Part shown: positions 33,747-42,306 of the stretch, one piece after another
Layout: each line of letters opens with the position of its first letter
Numbering within the stretch: position 1 is the stretch's first letter
IMG/VR virus record: IMGVR_UViG_3300023179_000205
Coordinates: 1 to 42,306 of that record
DNA: 42,306 bases
Origin: a virus
Reading direction: 5' to 3' (one strand)
The notes under the pieces: model-generated
What the model was told of the DNA's origin: nothing
What the model saw: only the letters and a program-made list of their open reading frames with translations
Databases searched by the model: none
Translations under genes and position numbers: made by a program

Positions 33747-36700
33747 TTAAGGGAAAAAAGTATCAAAAGAGTTCTGAAATATTTTTTCATAAGTATTATA
33801 AGCCTGATAAATTGAAACATTAGACGGTATTACTTTTTCATTATATCTTAATATAAAATCATTTTTACTTTTTGGTAATTCACCGTAATAACCGTTACCT
33901 CCACCTTCTTTAATGTATCTTGCTTGATCCCAAAATAAAGTAAAGATTGTATAAGCCTCGGCATATTTTTCTTTTGTTGTTGTTTTTGTACTACTTTCTT
34001 TCAGTTGTTCAATAACAGAGGAGTATGTTTTAACTAATTCATTGTAAAAATCAAAACAATTAGAAAAAGATTCAAAAGTAAAATACGGATAAGGTACATC
34101 TTGATTTTGTAAAGATGTTGTGGCACACACTAAACCTTTTACATATGAATTTACTAAATCCTGATTATATTCATTAAGTGCTGAAATATTAAATAAATTA
34201 TAATTTGGTGTTGACCAAACCACACCATTTTGTGTGTTTAGATATTTTGTTTTTATAATACCATAATAAAGTGGTTTTAAAATTTGGTTTAATCCTTGTT
34301 TTGTATTTATAAGATCGATAATTTCGCTTTCACTTATATTTGTAATATTAATATCGAAAAACTCTTTATCATTATATTTTGTATTTTGTACTTTTTCTTC
34401 ACAAGTTTTTTCAGACCCTTGTAACGCACCGGCATTTGTTTTAACGTTGACATCGTTCAAGTTTACAATATTTGGTTGTTCGGTGATTTTTCTTCTATTT
34501 AAAATTAATTCCTTATAATACTGTGTATAGTTTTTATTAACCGACTCTAAAAGTGAATTTGGTTCAGGTAAAGAGAATAAAGGCATTCTAACCCCTTTAA
34601 AAGTTGTTTCAAATTTTCCAGGTGAGATGTCGTGGTTTACTGACATAATCCAATATGGTCCATAAAATAATGGAACGTGTCTTAAATTAAAGTACATCGT
34701 TGGTTGTATCATAGCATTACCCATACTTTTAACTGTGGTTGTATATGATCTTGCTTTGTATATACTATAAAGTGATACTGTTTGTTGTGACACTTCGTTA
34801 CCCGCACCTCTATTAGCCAATTCAGTTATTAATCTATTAGATTCTGCAGTGTTCTTTTTTTCTGACATATCTAAATCAATTCCTTTAAAAATACTTTGAT
34901 TTTGTATTCCATAATCCACCGCGAATCCAACGACCCTATTATTTTTAGAAAAATCAGTATCAGGTCCATAGGATTTTTTAACCGGATTGTCGTATTTTCT
35001 TAAATCAAATGCATCATCTTTATATCTTACGTATTTTGCATCACTTGCCGGATGTTCTGATGGTTTACCAATATAAACACATAGAAACTTAGGTCTAGAG
35101 TCAATATAGTCAACGTCTAAGTATGTACCAAACAACGAATTAGGGATATCCACAGGTATGGGTGTTCCCTTTAGAATCGCCTCTTGTAGACCGAAAAAAT
35201 TAAAATAAGCCGGCATCGCAAAAAATAAAAATCTATTTTTTTCTAATATTGTACTTATTAATTGTAGGTAACTTTTATTAGGATCCTCTAACAAAGTTGA
35301 CATTTCACTAATATCTATTGTTACTTTATCACCAATATCTCTGTTAGCCCTATCTAAAAATAAAAAATCTTCAAAAATAGTTTTATTTAAAAAATCAGTA
35401 CCAGAAATCCACTTATCATTCATTGTTTTTAATGTTGTGTAATATTCTAATTTTGTAACATTGCCTGCTAATTTACTATTAATACTATTTGTTTGTATTT
35501 TAGTGTCATCTAAATTATTTTTTAAGTATCTAAGGGTGCCTTCCAATATGTCAGAATTGAAAGATCTCTGTTCTAACATAAAAGATTTAATTTTTCCATT
35601 AAATTTAGGTCCGTTAAAATTATTATCTAAAAGTTTTTCTTTAGCATATAGTCTTATTAATGGGTATAATACTTCTATATTATTTTTTGAAAATCCAATG
35701 TTATTTTTTATGAAAAAGTCAGTAATTGCCGATCCACTATTACTATATACAATATCTTTTTGATTAAATTCTCCGACATATTTTCTCAATGTTGCCCATT
35801 CATCAGGATATTGGGATTGGCTTTGTAATAAACTTGTGTTCAAGACATCTCCAGGTAAAGATCCTTTAACATATTGTGTTGGATTAGTAAAGTTTAAGGG
35901 TTTAAATTGGTTGTCTTCTGTGAAATAATTGAATGATTTTCTTTCAAAGTTTGATGGGTTACCCATTTTCAACACACAGTCAAAAGTTAAAAAATCTTTT
36001 AAAGATGATGCGAAATTATTCATTTGTGATTTTGCAATACTTTTTCCATCACTTATGTCGTCACCCGATAAGTCAACACCATTTTTAGGTATTAAAAATA
36101 AGGATTCTATTTGATCATATAATCTTTTTTGTTTTACATTTTTAACTTGACCAATGGTTGTTATTGTTGCGTTTGTTTGTTCCTTTTCAAGTATTAATTC
36201 GTCGGCTTTAGGTTTTGGGTCACAAAATGTTAAAAACAGTCTTTCAAATTCATCTAAAATATTTGGTTCAAAAAGTGCGAAAATTTCTTCAATACTAGAA
36301 TAACTTTCTTGGTTACCTATTAGTTCAAAAGCAGTTGACCATCCAATATTTTTTGCTTTAATGTATTCATTATATGCTGGTTTTTTAATTAAATTATTAT
36401 TATAATAACCAAAATTAGGTGCCGACCATAAAGATCTTACCGAACCGTTATAAACAGAATTGTTATTGAACATTTCTTCTGTTTTTTTATTTAAATTATT
36501 GAAACATTCAAATTCGCCCTGATTAAAAGTTAATGCACCCATACTAGGTATTACTAATATTTTAGTATCATCTCCGTTTGGTTTTTCAAAATATTCGTGA
36601 TAATTTTTTATTGTTATAGTTCTACCTGTTTGAGTATTATCAAAACCTTTATCATAAAATCTATTGTAGGAATTAACCACTTTAAACCCATAGTCATTAC

Positions 36701-39700
36701 TTATTTTAACAAAATTATTATAAGTAGGGGATTGGAGTATATCTAAATCTTTATTATAAAAAAACCTATAAACGTCATTTATTGTCTTCAAAAAGAAACC
36801 GGTAGTTATAGTGTCAGCCGTTGTTGAAGTATTTGTTACGGATGTGGTTTCTTGTAGTACTATATTTCCTACCCAATCACCAGAATAAGAAGTTGTCGTT
36901 GCTGAGTTTATCGGGTCATAATTAGTTTTGAAATCAAAATCTTTCCAAACATCATCTAAAATATCGACTTGTTCTTCTACTACTTTTTTATATCTATGCC
37001 ATATTGACCCGTATTTTAAAACCCAGGCATATGGTAATTTGTGGATTGCTGAAAATTTATTAAAAGTTGCTGCTAAATAATCTAAATCAGTTGGTTTGTC
37101 ATTACTATTAATTGTTTGTTTTAATTTTTCTTTTGTTGTTATAAGTGGTAATGAATTTAAAAAAAGGTATCCTAAAGCGGTATATGGTGTCTTTTCATTT
37201 ATGTTTTTAGATTTTTCGACACCTGATTGTAGTGCGTTTATAAAATAAGGGGTATTTAAAAAAGATGTTGTCTGATAGTTTTTAACATTTCCTGAGTATT
37301 CATTTCCGTATTCAACATATGATTCGGTTAAATATAAATATTCTAGTTTTTTATTTCCATAATAATTTGATAAACTGTCTCTTGATGATACTATAACTTG
37401 ATTTTCTTGATCAACTAGATAATTTGCTTCACTATAATTTTCAAATCCATATTTATTAACAAACAAATTTATATTTTGTATATTTTCATTTTCATATAGT
37501 CTTGCGATTGTTTTTTTATCGTCTAAATAAATTAATGATTTAGTTTCATAAAAATCCCTGACGCTAGTTATATTATTACCATCTTGTAAATTTTCTTTTA
37601 ACCAATTAATGTCATTAAATGGGTATGGATCTAAAAAATATTCCTCACTTGATTTTGTATTATTAATGAAGTCTTTTATTTTATCTTTTAATGGAATGTT
37701 ACCAGCTACGGCAATAGAAATTCCATCGAGAGTGTCATTACTATATACTTTATTATACCCTCCGTCTATATAATTTTTTATTTGTTGAGTATTATATGTC
37801 GAATTAGAATAATTAACCCAGCTAGGTCCTGTTCCATTACTTGAAATTGTTTTCAAATTATTCAAATATCCCACAAAACTTGCATTTATATTTTTAAGCG
37901 TATTTACTAAAAATGGATTAGTATTCAATGTTAATGAATTTTTAATATTTTCACCTTCAATATCCGATAAAAATTTATCTATTTGGTCATTTTTATATTT
38001 ACCTCTATTAAGTTTATTATAGTTAGATCCTAAATATGATCTTTCGAAAATTTCATATAAAAAACTAACATCAGAAATAACACCATAAGGTAAATCATTA
38101 AAAGGAAATTCTATTGCGGATATTGATACATAATCAGTATTAGTATTTTGATTTCCTGTGACTTGTGGAGTTACAGGTGTATTTTTTTCTAAAGACGCGG
38201 CAATAAATTCTTCAGTAAATGAAATCTCAGGCCATGTTGTTGCGTTGTATGCCTTTGTTTTTTGTATTGATGTTGCATCTCCAGGGTATTTTATAGTGTA
38301 TTGTTCTGTACCGTCCTTATTTCTTTCTAGTTCATAATATTGAGGCCAAGGATAAACAGTGTTTTCTTTATTTAACTCAGCACTACCATTAACTATATTT
38401 ATCGCATCCGTACCAACATTGTTTCCGCTTGGTAAAATAGTACTTAACCTTATTGGGTTTTTTCTTTGTTTCCATGCGTTTGTGTGCACATCTTCCATCA
38501 TTCTGTAAAACGCGTCTAATCCTGCAAACAAAACAGCAAAAACGTTTCTCATAGTTGGTTCAAAACCTAAACCTCCATTGGGGTCATTGACTAAAATGTT
38601 TTTTAACTCTTCAGATAAAGCATTTTCTATTATTTGTCTTTTAGATTCTAACAGATTAGACATTTTATTTAATTTATCTAAAAAACTATCACTATAATAT
38701 TCTGTTGGTGAGTCTACTTTGTCACCAAAAAACCAAAGTTCTGGATTTTGCTGTATTGGTTTTCCACTATTATCATATATTGTTGACTTAAATTTATTAG
38801 TCGTTTTAAAATCTGTTATAAATTTGTTTAATTGGTCTGTAGTTGGAACAGAACCATAATTAATTTCATATGTTTTTTCAAAATCAGATGTACTAATACT
38901 ATTAAAATCTAAATTAACAGTTGTTAAATCACTAAATTTTAGTGTATTTTGTATTTCCCCAGATTCCTCTCCTTTTTTACCTGGAAGTTTGTATTTTCCA
39001 TTTTTACCAAAACTAGTATTTGAGTCTAAACTTTTTATTAGAATATCGAACTCCCCTTGAGTAAATTTTTTCTTATCAATTCTTTTTTGGTAGTCTAGCG
39101 ACTCTAAGTATGGGTAATATACTTTTCCGTTAGAATATATTCTTTCAGAGACATCTAAAAAATCATCAATAGTGTTTAGATAAATTTTTTGTTTTAATTC
39201 ATTTAATGTATTCTGATAATCAGTAATATCGTTTATAACATCAAAATCACCTTCATTAATTTTTTTAGCAACATTTTCGTCATATTTATTCGCCCTATAA
39301 ATAAATGTTTCCATATCTATCTCAGGAAAGGTTTTATCTATTAACCCCTTACTTTTATAAATTGAATAAACCTCACTTAATTTTTGTTTACCTATAGTAG
39401 TACTATTAATATTCTGAGATGTTTTGTTTACACCTGTTGAACTTGAATTTGATGTTTTTTTTGTTGTGGTAACTTGTGTTCTAAACATTTTAGGGCTATG
39501 TCTAGCAAAAGAAACAATACTATCAGCAAGTATAGCACTATTTCTACCCATCAAGTTTAATGTTATTTCGAAGTTACCTGAATCTGAATTAAATTTAGCA
39601 TTAAATTTTAAAAGGGTTAGTTGATACCTAACCGCCTTACCATAGAATCCTTTTAAAACTAAATAAAAAGTTGGGTAAGGTAGGTTAAAAAAAACCGAGT

Positions 39701-40277
39701 ATAGTGAATTTTCACCTTGTTCAAATAATGCCCTACCTCTTACATCAGTTAATCTCATATCAACTGTTGGTACTCCGATAGAAGATATTTTAACACTTAT
39801 CGAGGTTATTCCTAGTGTCTGCGTATCTTCAAAATTTAAAACTCGACTTTTGAAAACTTTATTATTGTTAGGTCCGGTACTATAAGTACCATTTTGATTA
39901 ATACCCTTACCTTGTCTTGAACCTCTACCTGTAAATTCGTCAGACCAACTAGTATCAAAATAATCTTTCCCTTTTGGTTTTAAAAAATTTAAGTTTAGAT
40001 CGTCATCACCTGACACTAAAGAAGCTATTGTTGTATTGTTAACAGGACTATCAAAACTTTCACCTATCGCTAATTTTGTTCTTGGTATTATTTTTGTTTC
40101 TAGGTTTGCGTACATAACTAGATTTTCTTGTTGCACAAACCTATCTACCGGTTGATTATTACCGTCTAAAACTTTATTTGGGTCAATAATAATAATATTA
40201 TCATAATCAGATTCTACGTAGATTTGATTTTCTAAATTATAAATTTGTCTAAATTTTTCAGGATCATTAACGGCCAT
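33747..40277 (-). CDS. Giant baseplate/hub protein (2176 aa) with gp27-like C-terminal region
   Basis: A 2176-residue structural protein. The N-terminal region (about residues 145-270) has LGITSISVKISSIGVPTVDM and SLYSVFFNLPYPTFYLVLKG, a beta-barrel-like pattern seen in hub and tube proteins. Around 1785-1896, GFAVDYGIQNQSIFKGIDLD, SYTTTVKSMGNAMIQPTMYF and IMSVNHDISPGKFETTFKGV fit the gp27/late-control D type hub domain. Between these lie about 1500 residues of Asn/Tyr/Lys-rich sequence with no recognised motif. A 280-residue C-terminal domain follows, also unknown. No lysozyme motif is evident. It overlaps the gp53-like gene by 11 bases. The size is far above T4 gp27 (391), so hub and other functions may be fused. 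Structural role likely, details inferred. Confidence 0.7.
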   Translation of the reverse strand: MAVNDPEKFRQIYNLENQIYVESDYDNIIIIDPNKVLDGNNQPVDRFVQQENLVMYANLETKIIPRTKLAIGESFDSPVNNTTIASLVSGDDDLNLNFLKPKGKDYFDTSWSDEFTGRGSRQGKGINQNGTYSTGPNNNKVFKSRVLNFEDTQTLGITSISVKISSIGVPTVDMRLTDVRGRALFEQGENSLYSVFFNLPYPTFYLVLKGFYGKAVRYQLTLLKFNAKFNSDSGNFEITLNLMGRNSAILADSIVSFARHSPKMFRTQVTTTKKTSNSSSTGVNKTSQNINSTTIGKQKLSEVYSIYKSKGLIDKTFPEIDMETFIYRANKYDENVAKKINEGDFDVINDITDYQNTLNELKQKIYLNTIDDFLDVSERIYSNGKVYYPYLESLDYQKRIDKKKFTQGEFDILIKSLDSNTSFGKNGKYKLPGKKGEESGEIQNTLKFSDLTTVNLDFNSISTSDFEKTYEINYGSVPTTDQLNKFITDFKTTNKFKSTIYDNSGKPIQQNPELWFFGDKVDSPTEYYSDSFLDKLNKMSNLLESKRQIIENALSEELKNILVNDPNGGLGFEPTMRNVFAVLFAGLDAFYRMMEDVHTNAWKQRKNPIRLSTILPSGNNVGTDAINIVNGSAELNKENTVYPWPQYYELERNKDGTEQYTIKYPGDATSIQKTKAYNATTWPEISFTEEFIAASLEKNTPVTPQVTGNQNTNTDYVSISAIEFPFNDLPYGVISDVSFLYEIFERSYLGSNYNKLNRGKYKNDQIDKFLSDIEGENIKNSLTLNTNPFLVNTLKNINASFVGYLNNLKTISSNGTGPSWVNYSNSTYNTQQIKNYIDGGYNKVYSNDTLDGISIAVAGNIPLKDKIKDFINNTKSSEEYFLDPYPFNDINWLKENLQDGNNITSVRDFYETKSLIYLDDKKTIARLYENENIQNINLFVNKYGFENYSEANYLVDQENQVIVSSRDSLSNYYGNKKLEYLYLTESYVEYGNEYSGNVKNYQTTSFLNTPYFINALQSGVEKSKNINEKTPYTALGYLFLNSLPLITTKEKLKQTINSNDKPTDLDYLAATFNKFSAIHKLPYAWVLKYGSIWHRYKKVVEEQVDILDDVWKDFDFKTNYDPINSATTTSYSGDWVGNIVLQETTSVTNTSTTADTITTGFFLKTINDVYRFFYNKDLDILQSPTYNNFVKISNDYGFKVVNSYNRFYDKGFDNTQTGRTITIKNYHEYFEKPNGDDTKILVIPSMGALTFNQGEFECFNNLNKKTEEMFNNNSVYNGSVRSLWSAPNFGYYNNNLIKKPAYNEYIKAKNIGWSTAFELIGNQESYSSIEEIFALFEPNILDEFERLFLTFCDPKPKADELILEKEQTNATITTIGQVKNVKQKRLYDQIESLFLIPKNGVDLSGDDISDGKSIAKSQMNNFASSLKDFLTFDCVLKMGNPSNFERKSFNYFTEDNQFKPLNFTNPTQYVKGSLPGDVLNTSLLQSQSQYPDEWATLRKYVGEFNQKDIVYSNSGSAITDFFIKNNIGFSKNNIEVLYPLIRLYAKEKLLDNNFNGPKFNGKIKSFMLEQRSFNSDILEGTLRYLKNNLDDTKIQTNSINSKLAGNVTKLEYYTTLKTMNDKWISGTDFLNKTIFEDFLFLDRANRDIGDKVTIDISEMSTLLEDPNKSYLQLISTILEKNRFLFFAMPAYFNFFGLQEAILKGTPIPVDIPNSLFGTYLDVDYIDSRPKFLCVYIGKPSEHPASDAKYVRYKDDAFDLRKYDNPVKKSYGPDTDFSKNNRVVGFAVDYGIQNQSIFKGIDLDMSEKKNTAESNRLITELANRGAGNEVSQQTVSLYSIYKARSYTTTVKSMGNAMIQPTMYFNLRHVPLFYGPYWIMSVNHDISPGKFETTFKGVRMPLFSLPEPNSLLESVNKNYTQYYKELILNRRKITEQPNIVNLNDVNVKTNAGALQGSEKTCEEKVQNTKYNDKEFFDINITNISESEIIDLINTKQGLNQILKPLYYGIIKTKYLNTQNGVVWSTPNYNLFNISALNEYNQDLVNSYVKGLVCATTSLQNQDVPYPYFTFESFSNCFDFYNELVKTYSSVIEQLKESSTKTTTKEKYAEAYTIFTLFWDQARYIKEGGGNGYYGELPKSKNDFILRYNEKVIPSNVSIYQAYNTYEKIFQNSFDTFFP

Positions 40278-40584
40278 AATAAAAAATATGTGTATCTATA
40301 GCACTTTTGTAGTCTTTCAATGCATTTATTAATGGAAAAGGGATAGTTAGTACGGCATTATCAGGTATTTCACTTTCTAAACCACCAAAAGATGGATTTG
40401 CGGCCATAATTAACCAACCAAAATATGGTGAACCATATTTTTCATTACTTATTTTATCTAATCTAGATTTATTTTTTATATAAACATAATTTTGATCTGT
40501 GGTTCTAAAACCAATGTTTACAAATGGTACAACAGTTTGTTGACCATTTATTAAAAAATTTTGATATCTATTGAAGTATTGCAT
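40267..40584 (-). CDS. Baseplate wedge protein, gp53/LysM-like (105 aa)
   Basis: A 105-residue protein whose core (residues 42-63) LDKISNEKYGSPYFGWLIMA followed by AN is the signature of gp53-type baseplate proteins, which share a LysM-like fold. NAVLTIPFPLI near residue 77 completes the domain. T4 gp53 (196 residues) bridges adjacent wedges; this version keeps only the core. It starts two bases after the neighbouring large gene and overlaps the 2176-residue gene by 11 bases, placing it in a tight baseplate group. The assignment is supported both by motif and by position. Confidence 0.8.
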   Translation of the reverse strand: MQYFNRYQNFLINGQQTVVPFVNIGFRTTDQNYVYIKNKSRLDKISNEKYGSPYFGWLIMAANPSFGGLESEIPDNAVLTIPFPLINALKDYKSAIDTHIFYYGR

Positions 40585-40585
40585 A

Positions 40586-42306
40586 CTATTTGAAACCTTT
40601 ATTTTTAAAGTTATAGGTATTTCCTGGTGTGTTGTCGTCTGATTTTATTTTTTCCAATACTTGTGCATCATTTTGATTTGTTGGTACTTGTGTTGAAAAA
40701 TTAACAATTCTTTTTTTACTTTTATTGTATGGGTTGTAAATATTAAACTTTTGTGTAAAATACTCATCATCAAATTTTTTGAATCTTTCTTTTAAGATAT
40801 CATTTTGTTGTGTGTATTTTTGATATATTTTTCCATCTATTGTTGTATTATTTTCATAACCCAAATTAACTCCAAAATAATCTTTCCATTTTTGTTTTTC
40901 ATTTGCGTCTATTGGTTCTACAATTTCGTCTATAAATTTATCAATATCTTTTATTATATCTGTGCCAAAAACCATATTTGTTCTTTTGTCCGCATTAGTT
41001 ACATTTGATGTCCCGATAAATAAATCAAAATCAAAATTATCTTTCCATGTGTTATTAATATCTATTATTTTATATTCTTTTAATTTTGTTATGAAAGTAT
41101 TCATGTCGGTAGCAACAATAAAATAATCGTTTTTCAATTCTAAAAGAGTATTCGCTAAATTCTCTCCGGGATCGACATCAGTAGTTCCTGTTAGTGTGTA
41201 AATTGTTGCCTTTCCTCTCTCGTTTATAAATCCATCTCTAGCAGATCCAACAAAATTTAATTTATCAACCGATGACCCATTTTTAACACTTATTAAATTT
41301 TTTTCTTCTAAAGATATTTTATTATTATTTTCATCTATTAAGTTAATATAAGATGATTTTCTTTTGTCAACCATTTTCTTTAGTTGTCTTTTAATTTTTC
41401 TTTTATCGGAGTTATTGAAATTTTTTAAATTTAGTGATGCCAATAATGGTGTTGTCTCATTTTCAATATCGTCTTTTGTTTCATTAAATAATAAATCTAT
41501 TTTATTTTGAAATTTTGAAGACTTTCCGTATATTTTTGTGGAGTTGACATCAAACTCACCGTCCTCAAACTGTCTATCTGTATTGATTATATATAGAGAA
41601 CCCAAACCGAAATTATCAGAAATAAGACTTAAACTATTTCTTGTTTGTTTTACATATGTTTCAGACTTAGTTATTAATTCGTCCATTATTTTTTCGTATG
41701 ATATTGTTCCACTTAGATTACCATTTGCATCTACTGTGGATGTTTTAATGTCACCTATTGGTGGTAGATTTGACGGGATATTATTTTGTGGTTTTATTTG
41801 TGGACTAAGATTTCTTAATTCGTTGAACTCTAAATCATATTTTTTTGTTAGGTCTTGTTCTGTAACTTCAGCTCGTTCATCGTAAAGTTCAGTATTAGCA
41901 TAATAATTAAATGATAATGCATTTTGTAATCTAGAAACAGGAGCAGCAATTCCGTGACCACCAATAAAATTGAATGATAAATCTATTGAAACACCCATTG
42001 GTTGAATTCCTATACCTTCTGGATTTATGTCATAATTAGCCACTTTATCGAATTTTATAGATAAATTAGTTGGTACAATTTTAGTATGCCAAAAATCACC
42101 AAATCTTAAAACCAATATTGGTGGTGAACCAAAAGCACTATTGAAAGCATCTTGATAATTATAACTTAGTGTTCCGGCACCTGTTTGGGTGACAGTAGGT
42201 ATTGTGTCACCTGGTCTCATGCACTGTTGTAAAAATGTCAATCTAGAGTTTAAACCTTCTGGTGTGATAGAATGAAAAGCAGGATGAAAATTTTTAAATT
42301 TACTTT
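40586..42306 (-). CDS. Large tail/baseplate structural protein, C-terminal part (cut by window edge)
   Basis: The frame stays open to the right edge, so the start lies outside the window; a TTG at 42241 could be read as a start but is internal. The 572 visible residues begin KFKNFHPAFHSITPEGLNSR then LTFLQQCMRPGDT, a conserved-looking block upstream of that TTG. This is followed by PPILVLRFGDFWHTKIVPTN, NPEGIGIQPMGVSIDLSFNF and VSRLQNALSFNYYANTELYD, a pattern I associate with tail-tube or baseplate-tube proteins of contractile phages (similar in kind to gp48/gp54). The C-terminal 350 residues are polar and partly helical. It lies directly before the gp53-like gene. Family is uncertain; structural role is likely. 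Confidence 0.7.
   Translation of the reverse strand, partial: SKFKNFHPAFHSITPEGLNSRLTFLQQCMRPGDTIPTVTQTGAGTLSYNYQDAFNSAFGSPPILVLRFGDFWHTKIVPTNLSIKFDKVANYDINPEGIGIQPMGVSIDLSFNFIGGHGIAAPVSRLQNALSFNYYANTELYDERAEVTEQDLTKKYDLEFNELRNLSPQIKPQNNIPSNLPPIGDIKTSTVDANGNLSGTISYEKIMDELITKSETYVKQTRNSLSLISDNFGLGSLYIINTDRQFEDGEFDVNSTKIYGKSSKFQNKIDLLFNETKDDIENETTPLLASLNLKNFNNSDKRKIKRQLKKMVDKRKSSYINLIDENNNKISLEEKNLISVKNGSSVDKLNFVGSARDGFINERGKATIYTLTGTTDVDPGENLANTLLELKNDYFIVATDMNTFITKLKEYKIIDINNTWKDNFDFDLFIGTSNVTNADKRTNMVFGTDIIKDIDKFIDEIVEPIDANEKQKWKDYFGVNLGYENNTTIDGKIYQKYTQQNDILKERFKKFDDEYFTQKFNIYNPYNKSKKRIVNFSTQVPTNQNDAQVLEKIKSDDNTPGNTYNFKNKGFK

Noticed and set aside
41538-41885. 115-codon plus-strand open frame near the right edge
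   Set aside because: Antisense to the large structural gene and without homology-like motifs; no other plus-strand gene exists in the window.

Overview
This window is a contiguous stretch of a large contractile-tailed (T4-like) bacteriophage genome. It is AT-rich and densely coded, and every gene I accept lies on the minus strand, so transcription runs from the right edge (42306) to the left edge (1). No gap exceeds about 100 bases, and I see no tRNA, rRNA, CRISPR array, integrase or insertion sequence. The T4-type markers are baseplate proteins resembling gp6, gp25 and gp53, a UvsX/RecA-like recombinase, a gp41/DnaB-like helicase, a gp32-like single-strand binding protein and a T4 RNase H-like exonuclease. 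A Bacteroidota (probably flavobacterial) host is suggested by four things: almost no Shine-Dalgarno sequences, a DUF5522-type protein, SprB-like repeats as in flavobacterial gliding adhesins, and a gp32 promoter that fits the Bacteroidota consensus.

Layout in order of transcription. (1) 42306-33496, tail and baseplate: the C-terminal part of a large structural protein whose start is outside the window, a gp53/LysM-like baseplate protein, a 2176-residue protein with a hub (gp27)-like domain near its C-terminus, and a 75-residue unknown. (2) 33484-26713, mostly DNA replication and recombination: an alanine/proline-repeat protein with a possible head-targeting N-terminus, gp32 behind its own strong promoter, a small helical protein, UvsX, a ribbon-helix-helix protein and an HNH endonuclease that look like an insertion, a 5'-3' exonuclease, an unknown, and the replicative helicase. 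(3) 26688-24514: a B12-dependent ribonucleotide reductase and a small cysteine-rich DUF5522 protein, each followed by a hairpin terminator. (4) 24468-9634, baseplate continued: gp25, gp6, a 1645-residue protein with a central membrane-like segment, then five overlapping or closely packed structural genes ending in a tail protein I-like protein. (5) 9634-1, host-recognition region: a SprB-repeat adhesin, three paralogous single-domain proteins of about 95 residues, a repeat-containing fibre, two glycosyltransferase-type enzymes, a cysteine-rich protein with Pro-Thr tracts, and the start of a second fibre sharing the first fibre's N-terminal module.

How the parts fit: regions 1 and 4 build the baseplate and tail tip, region 5 probably makes exchangeable and possibly glycosylated fibres and adhesins, and regions 2 and 3 supply replication, recombination and nucleotides. 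The replication block sits between two halves of the baseplate set. The most unusual signals are the glycosyltransferase pair next to the Pro-Thr-rich protein, the SprB-like adhesin set, the membrane-like segment inside a tail protein, and a recurring TATTTAT element just upstream of nearly every gene that is not translationally coupled to the one before it.
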